Positions 21,075-31,077 of a DNA stretch of 64,000 nucleotides are shown in pieces. Below the pieces are notes generated by a model. The model worked only from the letters and a program-made list of their open reading frames with translations, was not told the origin of the DNA and made no database searches. This DNA is from Symbiodinium sp. CCMP2592. Taxonomy: Eukaryota; Sar; Dinophyceae; Suessiales; Symbiodiniaceae. The stretch is from NCBI GenBank assembly GCA_905221615.1, contig CAJNDT010000964.1, positions 1 through 64,000 of the forward strand, in the 5' to 3' direction. The first letter of the stretch is position 1, and the number at the start of each line of letters is the position of its first letter. The translations under genes and the position numbers were made by a program.

Positions 21075-24000
21075 CTGTATCTTTTCGCTGGGCAGGCACG
21101 GGATGGAGATATCCGATCACACTTACAGCAGCTCTGCACGTCGCGGGGACTGGATTTAATTTTGCATGAGTTTGATTTGCTGCGGGGTCCTGAACAGGAC
21201 CTATCGTCGCACAGGCTTTGGGAGCGTCTTTTCAAGGACATTTCGTCTGGAACCTATGATATCCTTATTTTGAGCCCGCCTTGTTCCACTTTTTCGCGGG
21301 CTAGACATCGTTTTGCGGGGGCATTTGGCCCACGCCCACTTCGTTCACATGGCCATCTGCTGGGTTTTCCTTGGTTGCGTGATTCAGATCGCACAAAAGT
21401 TGAGCTGGCAAATTTCTTCGTGCAACAATCTTTTGAGGCCATCCGTTTACAGAGGCAGCAGGGCTTGTACTTCATTCTTGAGCACCCTGAGGATCTGGGC
21501 CGTGTGCCGTCTGGTGAGAGGCCTGCTTCCATTTGGTCTTTTGATGAGGTTCGTCAGATTTGCGCTGGAGGCGATGTCAGTTGCTGGGCATTGCATCAAT
21601 GCCTTTTCGGGGCTATGTCTTGCAAACCCACTCGCTTGCTATCCAATCTGCCCGGAGCATTGAACTTTGGGATACAGATGCCATGTTTCAATGATGACGG
21701 GGACTACGTGGGGCCGCTCTTGCGCTGTCCGCATTCACATGCAGATCGAGCCTGCGGTTTTCAGGATGGCACTTGGAAATCGGCCGCCACGGCGGCTTAC
21801 CCTTCGGAGTTCGCTGCTTTCTTCGCCCGTCTCTCTTTGAGTGTGATGCCTGAGCTGAGGGCCGTGGCTGACTCCGACCTGATCCCAGCCAACATCCCTT
21901 CATCCGCCGAAGCCTTTGCCACGGAGTGCATCGCACGCGGTTCTTTCGATCGTGCTTCAGTTCAGATTCTTTTCGACTTGCTTCCTAAGACTCGGCCTCA
22001 TAAAATCACGGGCAGTGCAGAACCTGGCACCGCTTTCTTTGGAGGCACTGTGCACCAGGAGGGTCTCACCGCACCGCGGTCCACTTGTTTTACATTCCCC
22101 GAGTCCATGCGTGTGATCAATGCTTTTCTTCACTCCGTGGACCCGCACCACCGTTACGCTGCTTTTGTTCTCACAAAGAACGTGACTAGTGAGGTTCATC
22201 GTGATCCGCGAAATGCAGCTGTGCCCAACATGATTGTGGCAATTTCCTCCTTTACTGATGGTGGCATTTGGATACAGGATGACTCAGGTACCCAGGTGCG
22301 ATCCTTCCACGGCTCGCCCGTCACAGGCACTGTACACTCCTTACAAGACGGACCCGTCTACCTGGATGCCCGTGGATGTTTGCATGCTACCCAACCTTGG
22401 GTTGGGGATCGTCTCATCGCCATTGCATACACCCCTCAGAACATGCACCTGCTCTCTGTTGATGATTCGGCTTTTCTGGCTTCATTGGGCTTTCCTGTCT
22501 TGGATTCCTCTCCTGCGGGGGGGGAGGCACCAGCGGAGTCCTTCGTTTCCTCAGACAACTTCACCTTGGCTGCAGCAGTGCCGGCGATAGACAACTCAGG
22601 CACTGGAGATGCTCAGGAGGTCGTGGTGATCGATCATGATGAGTCGGCCAGGGAACCTTTTGACCCCAAGACTAGTCGCGCTTTCGGGCAGCCCATGATC
22701 TGCAAGTTTGAAATGGGCAAGCAAGAGTTTGTGGACGGCTTCGGGTTGTGTTCGCCTGGCCGTTGGGCTCCCGAGGCGAGAGAGAAGTTGGCGTCGAGTG
22801 ATGAGGTGGCACATGCAGAGGGAATTCGCGGATTGCTACGAGACTTTGTGATTGATCAGCTGAAAGACCCCAAGGACATGGCGTTCCGTCTCGCGACGGG
22901 CCATGTGAAGAATTCTCCTTTCGCGGAGGCTGCCTTGCAGAAGTTGAGGCAGAGGATCGTCGGGTTGATCCCAGGGGCGCCTTCAGACCTGCTGCGTGTT
23001 CCCGAGCGGCAGCCGTTCCACTTGTACATGCTGGCCGAGTCGCTGAGGCTACTTGGTGACCCCGACTGGGAGATTCTTGTGCAGGGGGAAGAGTGTTATG
23101 CCGAGGGGATGCCGGTGGGCTTCGACTCGCCACTGCCAACGGCACCGCAGGTGTTCCGGCCGAGGGACCGCTTCCGCAAGCTGGATGAGAGTGAGTTTGA
23201 GCCGCAGATGCAGAACTACTCTTCTGCCGAGCTGTCTTCAGATAAGATCGAAGAGCACTTCAGGGCTGAGGAGCGGGAAGGCTTGATGGTGGCGATGACT
23301 GAAGGGGCCGTGAAGGCGGAGTACGGCGAGGGGCGACTTCTGGTGGCCGCCATGGGGGCCATTCTTAAACCAAGTGGTGATGTCCGCCCTCTTCACGACG
23401 CCACCCACGGCGTCCGCTTGAACAATGGTATAAGGATTGCAGACAAACTCGAAGTGCCTGGACCTGCGGAAATCATCGAGACCGTGTCCAGGGCGCGGCA
23501 GGATTTCGGCGTCCCCTTCTCCATTGCAGCGGACATTGCCAAGGCACACAGGAGGTCCAAAATACGACGACGCGACTGGCCCTTGTTGGGCTGCCGGACT
23601 TCGTCTGCATCTAAAGTGATTTGGCTTAATTGCGTAGGAACTTTCGGGGTAAGTTCAGCTGCGATCCTTTGGGCCAGATTGTTCGGATGCATCGGACGCT
23701 GGGTCTTGAGAGTGATGGGACGGCTCTGGAATGTGCAGATTGTGTACGTTGATGACCTTCATATCGTGGTGACTGGTCCCGACAAATACGTGGTGCTCTG
23801 GATGATCTTGGCTGCTTACGAGGTGCTGGGCACGCCGTTTTCTTACCGGAAGTTTCACGGTGGTGTTGAATGCGAGTTCGTGGGCTACTGGCTTTCTTAC
23901 CGAGGGAGTGCCGCCGGGATTTCGCTCAAGAGGACGCGCTGGGTTCTTGATTGGATCGACAATGCCGAGGCGAACAACTGGTTCGTCACAGGTCGGCGCT

Positions 24001-24851
24001 TTGCCGAATTCCTTGGACGGCTCAACTTTGTTTCCAGGGTGTTGACTTGGATCAAACCTTTTCTTGCACCGCTGTATGCTTTTGACGCCGTCTTGCAGAA
24101 GGGGACTGTGGCGAGGATTCCGGAGATGGTCTTCGTGTCGCTTGTTTATATCAGGGAACAGCTTGCGGAGTCCAGGGGACTACACAGTGTGCTCCAGGAT
24201 TGGCGGGCGCCGCGCGAGAGTTTCAGGACGGATGCAAAATGCACAAACGGCTTGGTGGTGCTCGGGGGCTACTCGCTTGAGAATGGGACGGACCCGTCAG
24301 TTGCACGCTGGTTCTGCCTCGATGTGTCGCAACAGGATCTGCCTTGCCTCTTCAAAGATGACGGCGATAGCCAATGGGCATCGACGAGTGCGGAGTTGCT
24401 GGCCTCGCTTGCTGCGTTGAAAGTTTTTGATCACCTGGAAAAGGTGACGTCAGGTGTGCACGACAACATCAGGACTGTGGTTTGCGGCGGAACTGACAAT
24501 TCTTCGACTGGCAAGCTGCAGAAGAAGGGCTCGAGCACTAAGTGGCCGTTGATGGGCATCCAGATGGCTTGTGCAGCGGCTTTGCATAAAGTGAACAAGC
24601 AGCTCACGCTGCAGTGGAGGCCTAGAGATGAGAACACTTTGTCGGATGCCATCACCAACCACGACTTCTCGAGTTTCTGCCCGGAGCTGAGAGTTCCTTT
24701 GAAGCTGGACGATCTGCCGCTTGATATTTTCCTACGGATGATTCATTCCAGGGAGGCCTTCGTGAATGCACGCGTCAGCTTACAACACCTGGTATCAAGA
24801 GAGACTTCGATGTCGCGTCGTGAGAAGGAGCAGAGCAAAACACCTTGGTGA
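21057..24851 (+). CDS. Pol of YR2: methyltransferase - 2OG dioxygenase-like - RT - RNase H
   Basis: There are about 1,264 codons after the Gag stop; residue 1 here is the GTG at 21,072. Methyltransferase domain, residues 2-145: motif I LYLFAGQARDGD, motif IV SPPC with C71 followed by STFSRAR, and LEHPED at 136-141, the pattern of cytosine-C5-type enzymes. Dioxygenase-like region, ~330-460: H376-x-D378 (EVHRDPRNA), H438 and R447 (LHATQPWVGDR). The spacing from first to second His is 62, as in YR1. RT: DVRPLHDATHG, SIAADIAKAH, FGVSSAA, Y892-VDD (VYVDDLHIVV). RNase H: FRTDAKCTNG, QWASTSAELLA, GTDNSS, then WRPRDENTLSDA. All visible catalytic residues are present, so it looks functional. Confidence 0.87.
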   Translation, partial: RSKLTVLYLFAGQARDGDIRSHLQQLCTSRGLDLILHEFDLLRGPEQDLSSHRLWERLFKDISSGTYDILILSPPCSTFSRARHRFAGAFGPRPLRSHGHLLGFPWLRDSDRTKVELANFFVQQSFEAIRLQRQQGLYFILEHPEDLGRVPSGERPASIWSFDEVRQICAGGDVSCWALHQCLFGAMSCKPTRLLSNLPGALNFGIQMPCFNDDGDYVGPLLRCPHSHADRACGFQDGTWKSAATAAYPSEFAAFFARLSLSVMPELRAVADSDLIPANIPSSAEAFATECIARGSFDRASVQILFDLLPKTRPHKITGSAEPGTAFFGGTVHQEGLTAPRSTCFTFPESMRVINAFLHSVDPHHRYAAFVLTKNVTSEVHRDPRNAAVPNMIVAISSFTDGGIWIQDDSGTQVRSFHGSPVTGTVHSLQDGPVYLDARGCLHATQPWVGDRLIAIAYTPQNMHLLSVDDSAFLASLGFPVLDSSPAGGEAPAESFVSSDNFTLAAAVPAIDNSGTGDAQEVVVIDHDESAREPFDPKTSRAFGQPMICKFEMGKQEFVDGFGLCSPGRWAPEAREKLASSDEVAHAEGIRGLLRDFVIDQLKDPKDMAFRLATGHVKNSPFAEAALQKLRQRIVGLIPGAPSDLLRVPERQPFHLYMLAESLRLLGDPDWEILVQGEECYAEGMPVGFDSPLPTAPQVFRPRDRFRKLDESEFEPQMQNYSSAELSSDKIEEHFRAEEREGLMVAMTEGAVKAEYGEGRLLVAAMGAILKPSGDVRPLHDATHGVRLNNGIRIADKLEVPGPAEIIETVSRARQDFGVPFSIAADIAKAHRRSKIRRRDWPLLGCRTSSASKVIWLNCVGTFGVSSAAILWARLFGCIGRWVLRVMGRLWNVQIVYVDDLHIVVTGPDKYVVLWMILAAYEVLGTPFSYRKFHGGVECEFVGYWLSYRGSAAGISLKRTRWVLDWIDNAEANNWFVTGRRFAEFLGRLNFVSRVLTWIKPFLAPLYAFDAVLQKGTVARIPEMVFVSLVYIREQLAESRGLHSVLQDWRAPRESFRTDAKCTNGLVVLGGYSLENGTDPSVARWFCLDVSQQDLPCLFKDDGDSQWASTSAELLASLAALKVFDHLEKVTSGVHDNIRTVVCGGTDNSSTGKLQKKGSSTKWPLMGIQMACAAALHKVNKQLTLQWRPRDENTLSDAITNHDFSSFCPELRVPLKLDDLPLDIFLRMIHSREAFVNARVSLQHLVSRETSMSRREKEQSKTPW

Positions 24852-24886
24852 TGGCTTGAACTGACGGCCTTGCTGCCTTCCTACGG

Positions 24887-25190
24887 GGGGGAAGTGAGGC
24901 ATCTGCGACCGTCATGTGAACATGTGGCGCATTGCTTCAGCCGACGAGGATCAGTTCGACGCACCGAGTGAAAACATCTGACTTCCTGAACGGCATCTTT
25001 TGTGTGACGCTTCAAGCTTGAGATTGATGGACTGCTGATTCTTCCTCTCACGACATTTGCATTGGCGTGGAGCTTCTGCTATTGCGCATGAGAGTTTGGA
25101 AGCTTTGATTTTCCTGCGAAGTCTGATTTTCCCTTAAACCCTGTCCTCAACCCTCAAGGCTCAAAAGGTTCGGCTCAAGGCGTGAGAACA
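24887..25190 (+). repeat. YR2 split direct repeat B1
   Basis: This ~304-bp repeat matches 25,432-25,736 apart from a one-base indel. It ends GCGTGAGAACA and is followed, after one base, by A2. Confidence 0.92.
25165..25179 (+). other. Weak spliced-leader-like motif near the end of YR2 B1
   Basis: AAGGTTCGGCTCAAG resembles the 3' half of the dinoflagellate spliced leader, with GGCTCAAG exact. It ends 11 nt before the B1 terminus, the same distance as the stronger motif in YR1. The copy in B2 ends at 25,725, again 11 nt from its terminus. On its own this match could be chance. Confidence 0.35.
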
Positions 25191-25191
25191 C

Positions 25192-25415
25192 GCTGCTTGG
25201 GCCTGACCAAAAGTGTGTTCGGGAGCCTTGAGGGGGGGCGGGGGGGGGAATGCATCTCAGAACGCTTGGACTTTCCTGCGGACATGTGATTGAAGATTTG
25301 TGATTGAAAGTTTTTTACTTCGGTGGAACAGCGTGTTTTGCAAGGCAGCTTGATCATGTGTACAGTGCCAATGAGATCGCTCCTCAGCAGAGTTACGACT
25401 CGAGTTCTTTTGTGA
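25192..25415 (+). repeat. YR2 split direct repeat A2
   Basis: Second copy of A1 (17,138-17,361), directly after B1; only 16 bp separate it from B2. Confidence 0.92.
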
Positions 25416-25431
25416 CCCGCCCTCCCACACC

Positions 25432-25736
25432 GGGGGAAGTGAGGCATCTGCGACCGTCATGTGAACATGTGGCGCATTGCTTCAGCCGACGAGGATCAGT
25501 TCGACGCACCGAGTGAAAACATCTGACTTCCTGAACGGCATCTTTTGTGTGACGCTTCAAGCTTGAGATTGATGGACTGCTGATTCTTCCTCTCACGACA
25601 TTTGCATTGGCGTGGAGCTTCTGCTATTGCGCATGAGAGTTTTGGAAGCTTTGATTTTCCTGCGAAGTCTGATTTTCCCTTAAACCCTGTCCTCAACCCT
25701 CAAGGCTCAAAAGGTTCGGCTCAAGGCGTGAGAACA
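25432..25736 (+). repeat. YR2 split direct repeat B2 (right terminus)
   Basis: Second copy of B1; it ends AGAACA and abuts copia RT sequence (antisense of ...ADRCT) at 25,737. Confidence 0.92.
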
Positions 25737-28700
25737 CATGTACAGCGATCCGCACGGGTTGGCACCAGGCCGTAAGACAGGAGTGCCTTATCAACGATGT
25801 TCCACCATCTTCGAGGTGCATCGTTAAGTCCATAAGCGGGTTTCTTCATCCTCGCTGCAATGTAGGGAGGATAACCTGCTTCAGGAGGAATCTGACAGAT
25901 TATGTCTCTCGACTCATCATAGGCTTCACCCTGCAGAAAAGCAGTCTTTAGGTCGATGTGTGTCAGATTCCACAGCTTGTTAGCTGCTAGTTGAATCGCT
26001 AAGCGGAAACCTGGGCGACTCGCAGCAGGACTATCAGTTTGCTGTATGTCCTTTTGTCGATCCTGGAAACCTCTTAGGACCCATCGGGCCTTGCACTTAA
26101 GGAAGTTTCCGTCCTTATCTCTTTTTAGAGTCAGGACCCATCGACCAGTGACATAATTTCGGATGTTTCCGAGTTTCCGTGTATCGACGAGCTCAAAGAC
26201 ATCATTGTCTAGCCAGCTCTGATATTCTGCTGCTTTCGCTTCATCAAACTGTTTCTTCATCTCACGCTTTTCTTTGGCGGTTGCCTCCTTCCGTTGTGCC
26301 TTCTGGGTCAGATTTGCTGAGTTCCTGGGGGAACTTAGGGATAAGGCCTTGTCCTCTTCCGTGAGAAGATCATACTCTTCACGGATGTCAGATCGGAACC
26401 TTTTGGTGGGTTTATACCGTGTTCGGTCTGACCTCACTCTTGATGTTACCTCTCTGATGTCTACGGGTCCGCCATGCATGTACCGAGGCATGGAGAAAGA
26501 ACCTGTGTTACTGCACAGTTTCTGTTCTTCTGTGAGAAGGATCCAGTCCTTCTCATCTACGACCAGGTCACCTTCCTCATCAGAGTAATACCTTGTGTCT
26601 TCTGACTCGGCATCGCTCTCCGGTTCTGGTGAACCAGAGGTGTGAGGAGGAGCGGACGGTTGTCCGGGGTCGTCCGGGACCAGTTCTTCTTCAGAATCTT
26701 CTTCATCTTGTTGTAACGGAAGAATGGGTCCCTGTGGATGTGCCTTCGGTTTAGGTTTTGGTGTCGGCACCTGTGAAGGTGATTTCTGTTTGTGCGGCGA
26801 AACTTTCCTTTCCGATGAAGACCTTGGCGACACATCACCCCCCAGACGCCGAGGAGACGGAACGCGAGGAGGCGGATGCACGCGAGGCTTAGCCCGAGCA
26901 GGAGCCACGGGCTCATCGGAGGAAACGGCCGGTAGTCGCGGTGGAGGTATGGGAGGAGGAGGACGCGACGGCGGCGTGCCGGGAGGCATCGGCTGATCTG
27001 GTTCCGGCATAGAGACATCGTCAGATGTGATCCGTGAGCGATTAGTGCTCATGGGTTCTGACGGGTCTGACGGCGAAACCTCTTCGTCCGACATGATAAC
27101 ATCCGGCGGTGTTCGCACGGACGGTGAAGTCTTGCCGCCTGTCATCTGGAAGAGCACCCCCGAGAAGGTTGATGGGTGTACTTTATTCCAGGAAACCTGG
27201 TGCGGCAAGCAACACGTCATAGTCGAATTGGGCTTCTTCTTGTTCCAGAAGACAAGAACGCCATCAGTTACACTGGTGAGTGCTTTGACTGTTCCAAATG
27301 TACCTCTGTATAGAGTACACTGTTCGAAACCAGACCCTGGTAAGAGTCTTGATCTAAGGCGAGTAATGTCTGACACCAAGGCATCAAGGGACGGTGATGG
27401 TTTGGAATGATGCAATGGTAATTCAGTTTTACTCGATAAGGAATTTACTCTAGCAACAAGTGATCTGATTTTCGGATCTTGCAGGAGTTTGGAATCCTTG
27501 AGAGGATTTGCTGTCAAAAGTGAATACTCTTGGTCAAGAAGTTCCGAAAGTCCCTGGAGGCATTCATCTCCAGAGTATCCTAGTATGTCTGTGACTAAAG
27601 AAAGATGAGATGCATATGTATCTCTCTTCAGGAATCTTGCCAAACACGAGGCAAAGGTCTCACAGAATTCATAAGGATACACTTGTGCGAGTTTCGTTTT
27701 AAGACCGTAGCCTTGAATACCCTTTTCGTCTCCTGGTGGAGATGTTGGAGATTTCGTTTTGGCAGAATGCCTCTGGAGAGGAGTTAGAACCTGCGGTGGC
27801 AGGTTGTGCATGAAAATCGAGGATTTCGATTCATAGTATCCTTTTGGATCTTTCATGCCATAGGCTTGTAGGTTACAGACCTCATAGCTGATCTTGCGGT
27901 TGGAAAACAGGCGTTTTGCTTCTGGTGAAGACCAGAGCCTGCTGTAGTATGGGTTCTCAAGAACAAAGTAACGTCCGAGCTTCATTTGGTGGTCTGCGAC
28001 CGATTCACAGAATTTTAAAACAGAAAGTCTCTTGGCAGAGCCTTTCTTCCACTGTGAGTACCAGCTAGACCACTGAGAGTGATCGGGTGACATAACAATA
28101 ATAGTAGGTTCTTGTTCCTTGATGATCCTAAGAAGATTGGAGCGACCTTGCGGTTGCTCAAGATCTAGACCACTACGCAAGTCGACTGGCTGACCTACTC
28201 GCAGACCTGACAGGGCAGCCTTGTGACTCATACGGGGAGATCCACCGTAGAGTTCTAGGAAGTCAATCTTCCCAGTGCTGGTGACCTGCCAGTGACACTC
28301 TTGATGTGGAACCGTTAGGTCTGTCGACTGCAGGGAAGCATCAAAGGTGACCATGCAACTTGCGTGGTCAGAACCTTCTGACGTCAGAGTTTCCTCATCA
28401 GGCGCGAGAGGAATCTCCACATCAGATGTTATGTCATAATTTTTCCTCAGTTTTGAGATATTAACGCGGACGATGCGTGTTCCAAGATCCACACCTACCA
28501 TGGATCCTCCGAGTTCGGAGATCACCTTTCCTTTTAGCCAAGATCCATGTTTGGACCCAGTTGATCCAATCTTAGACTTATCCTCTGACCAGTAGAAAAC
28601 CTTATCTCCCAAAGAGAAAGGTCCTTCGGTCATTGACAGTCTGGCCGCAAGATCTCTGCGCAGATCATCAGATTGGCGTGCCTCTTGGTAAGCCCTGTTG

Positions 28701-29087
28701 GCAAGCTCCTTAATGGCTCTCGCAGTGACTTCCGTATCAGTTGGATTACCTGTCAACTGATTGGGATCAGCGTTCTCTGGTGTTATAACATCTCGAGGAC
28801 GCCTACCAAAGGCCATTTCTAAAGGAGTAACTCCTCCATAGGTAATCGAAGAGTTTCTTGCCAAACATGCTTGTCGAACGAGGTTGCCATACTTCATGGT
28901 GATTCCGTTATACTGCGGGTCACCATCCTTCAGGATCTGAAGTATGATCTTAATCTGATGCTTCAGCAATCTTACAGCAGCTTCGGCCCTGTTGGGCCAT
29001 GGTGTTCCAGGTCCTGTTGCTACAGGCTTGATATTCTGCCGATTGTAATAAGCCTCCATTTTTGGAGTCATGAATGCTTGATCTCCA
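25737..29087 (-). pseudogene. Copia Pol middle part: integrase C-terminus, methyltransferase-like domain, RT N-terminus
   Basis: This is one open frame of about 1,110 codons between the small integrase insertion and YR2. It starts in the integrase after its second catalytic Asp (TPKMEAYYNRQNIK, then PNRAEAAV with the catalytic Glu) and its basic/SH3-like tail (SLGDKVFYWSEDKSK, VRVNISKLRKNYD). At ~28,275-27,930 a methyltransferase-like fold follows: FLELYGGSPRMSHKAAL (motif I), IIVMSPDHSQW (motif IV, with Asp-His in place of Pro-Cys) and FVLENPYYSRLW. A long Pro/Ser/acidic region then leads into copia RT: GRWVLTLKRDKDG, THIDLKTAFLQGE with the catalytic Asp, KPAYGLNDAPRRWW. RT is cut at DRCT by YR2; it resumes at 17,130. 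Confidence 0.85.
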
Positions 29088-29487
29088 ACTAGCTAAACCG
29101 GGTTTCACCCTGTAGATCTGTCCGGAGCTAGCCGACGGGCGGGGGGGGGGGGTTGTTGTCTGAGGACTTGGATCTTAGGCGGATCCCGTGCTCTTGCTTG
29201 AAAGAAAATAATTTCCTCGGTCAGATTTTGTTTTCTCCTTTTGGCATGAATTTCTTTTGAGTGATTTCGAACCATCTTATTTCAGTTCAGTCTTGCCGTA
29301 TCGCGAAGTTGAAGCGTTGAACAGGTAGCCACGTCAGGCTCAGGCCGTGGCCCGATAAATTTCGTTTAGCCCACCCAACCCACCCTGGAATGCCAGAGCA
29401 TTTCCGAGAATAGACCGTTCCATGCCGCGGGGGGGTGGGATGCATCAACATGCATCCGCCCTACCAAGGGCACCGCGAGACTACCAG
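29088..29487 (-). mobile_element. Small (~0.4 kb) insertion in the copia integrase
   Basis: Comparison with copy 2 (36,700-36,740) shows that about 400 bp separate ...KVAV from GDQAF in copy 1. The insert includes runs of G, the palindrome-like GATGCATCAACATGCATC near 29,438 and no ORF of note. GCTGT on one side and GCTAGT on the other may be an imperfect target duplication. No terminal inverted repeat is evident. A short non-autonomous element is likely, but its family is unknown. Confidence 0.5.
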
Positions 29488-31077
29488 GACAGCAACCTTT
29501 GGGTTAATCTGAAATTTCTCAAAATAGTCATTCATAATCGACATTGTAGTATGCTCTTCCTTATCCTGGACTACTTCGGAAGTCAACAGGTTTGTTGCTC
29601 CGTCATAGAGAATAAGAAATATCAAGCGACTATTTTTGCCGGGAATTGGAAGCTCACCGTGATCTACGAAGGTGAGATCACCGAAAGTCTCTGATCTTAA
29701 ACCGGAAATCTTCGCTCTTGAAGGAGCTCTCACGTGTTCCTGACAGGCTGAACACTTTTTGACCAGTTGGTCATATAGCTCATATATCTCCTTTGGGATC
29801 TGTAAGGCTTTCGTGCGTCGCTTGAACTGATCCGTACTCATATGACGGTGCTTAAGGTGAAGCTTATAGAGTTCTACAGGGTCCTTAAGCTTCTCATGAA
29901 TCCTGCGAAGAGCAATGGGAAGAGATGGCGATGGTTCTGCGACAATCTCTTCACCTGTAGGTGAGTCTGTACCAGGAGCCGGGTATTCTCTTGACTCAAG
30001 TGGTCTTACCTCCGTCCCGTCATCAGCTCCTGGGACCATAGACTTCTCCTCAACAGGAGGTTTGACCGCATATTTGCGGGTTTTCTTCAGAAGGTTTTTA
30101 AGACCCTTTGGAGTCTTTGTCTTCGCAGGTGGAACCTCAAGTCTTTCTTCTTCTGGAGGTTCGTGCGGTGCAGATGATTCTGCAGGTTTGTCTCTAGAGC
30201 CTGATGATGGTTCCGATGGTTCGGAAGGCTCAGGAGCATCACCAGATGGTTCTGGTGGATCAGGTTTCTTGGCAGATGATTCTGCCGGATCAGATGGAAG
30301 AGGCTTCTTCTTACCTGGAATGCCCTTCGGTGGTGGATCAGCTGCTCCTTCAGGTGCTTTGTCGCAACCTTTGAGGAACGTATGAGGCTTTTTCTGTCCT
30401 GCGCAGGCTGGACAGCGACCTTCCGGGATCTTAGTATAAGATCTTCTTTCTTCCTTTGGCTTCTTAGCTCCTAGAGCAGTCTCCGTCGCACTGAACGACG
30501 TACCTGACTTAGGGAGATACTTCCTGGTGGAAGTGAAGCCTAGAAGGTCCAATACCAAATGGTTATTGGTACTAATCGGAAGGGGGGTTTTGTACAAACC
30601 GAAAGCTTCACACGTTGCTAGGTCAGCTGTGGGACTACACTCGAGGGTCATTCTTAGATTCCTCATCTGTTCGATGGAGAACAAAATGGGAACTCTCCCC
30701 TGATCCAGAACTTCTATGGTTGTATCTCTTCTTGGAGTTGTGTTGAACCATAGAGTTACACGCTCCTTGATAAGAGCTGTTTCACTATCTGCGAAAGAGA
30801 ACTTCGTGTTCGAAGGTGAGAAAGTGAAATCAATCATGCCTGGGGCACGTTGCTTCACGGCCTTGATAAGCCTGTTCACCGCATAGCGGGAACCCATAGC
30901 CCTAGTACAACCTGAGTCAAGTATGACAAAGGTAGGGTTCTTATCAAGATTGATCCGCTCTGTGAGAGCAGATAGGACGGTGTGCTGCAACGGAAACACC
31001 GCTGTTGCAGTTTCAACACCTTGCCCCTCGGATGGTTCAAAGACCTGGGGCACGTAACTCACTGATGAGTTGAACAC
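29488..31077 (-). pseudogene. Copia protease and integrase N-terminal part, copy 1
   Basis: This open frame overlaps the end of Gag and stops at the ~0.4 kb insertion. It contains the retroviral-type aspartic protease motif VILDSGCTRAMG, a possible zinc knuckle (CPACAGQKKPHTFLKGC), a long Pro/Ser/Glu linker, the integrase HHCC zinc-binding region (YKLHLKHRHM...KKCSACQEH) and the first integrase catalytic Asp in LTFVDHGELP. The second Asp and the Glu lie beyond the insertion, so the integrase is broken. In copy 2 the same sequence is fused in frame to Gag, whereas here Gag is in another frame. Confidence 0.83.

Larger units (their letters stand above)
17138..25736 (+). mobile_element. YR2: second tyrosine-recombinase retrotransposon, inserted in copia RT
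   Basis: It has the same design as YR1: A1 (17,138-17,361), YR, Gag, Pol, B1 (24,887-25,190), A2 (25,192-25,415), B2 (25,432-25,736). Repeat copies are nearly identical (one indel noted in B, gagtttgg versus gagttttgg), so it too is young. The hexamer AGAACA occurs at the left flank (17,131-17,136), at the B1|A2 junction (25,185-25,190) and at the right end (25,731-25,736), which fits strand exchange at a short shared core. Excising the element with one AGAACA kept joins copia ...DRCT to CVLYGKKS in frame. Repeats of YR1 and YR2 share no obvious nucleotide similarity apart from a spliced-leader-like motif, although the proteins are homologous. Confidence 0.9.
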
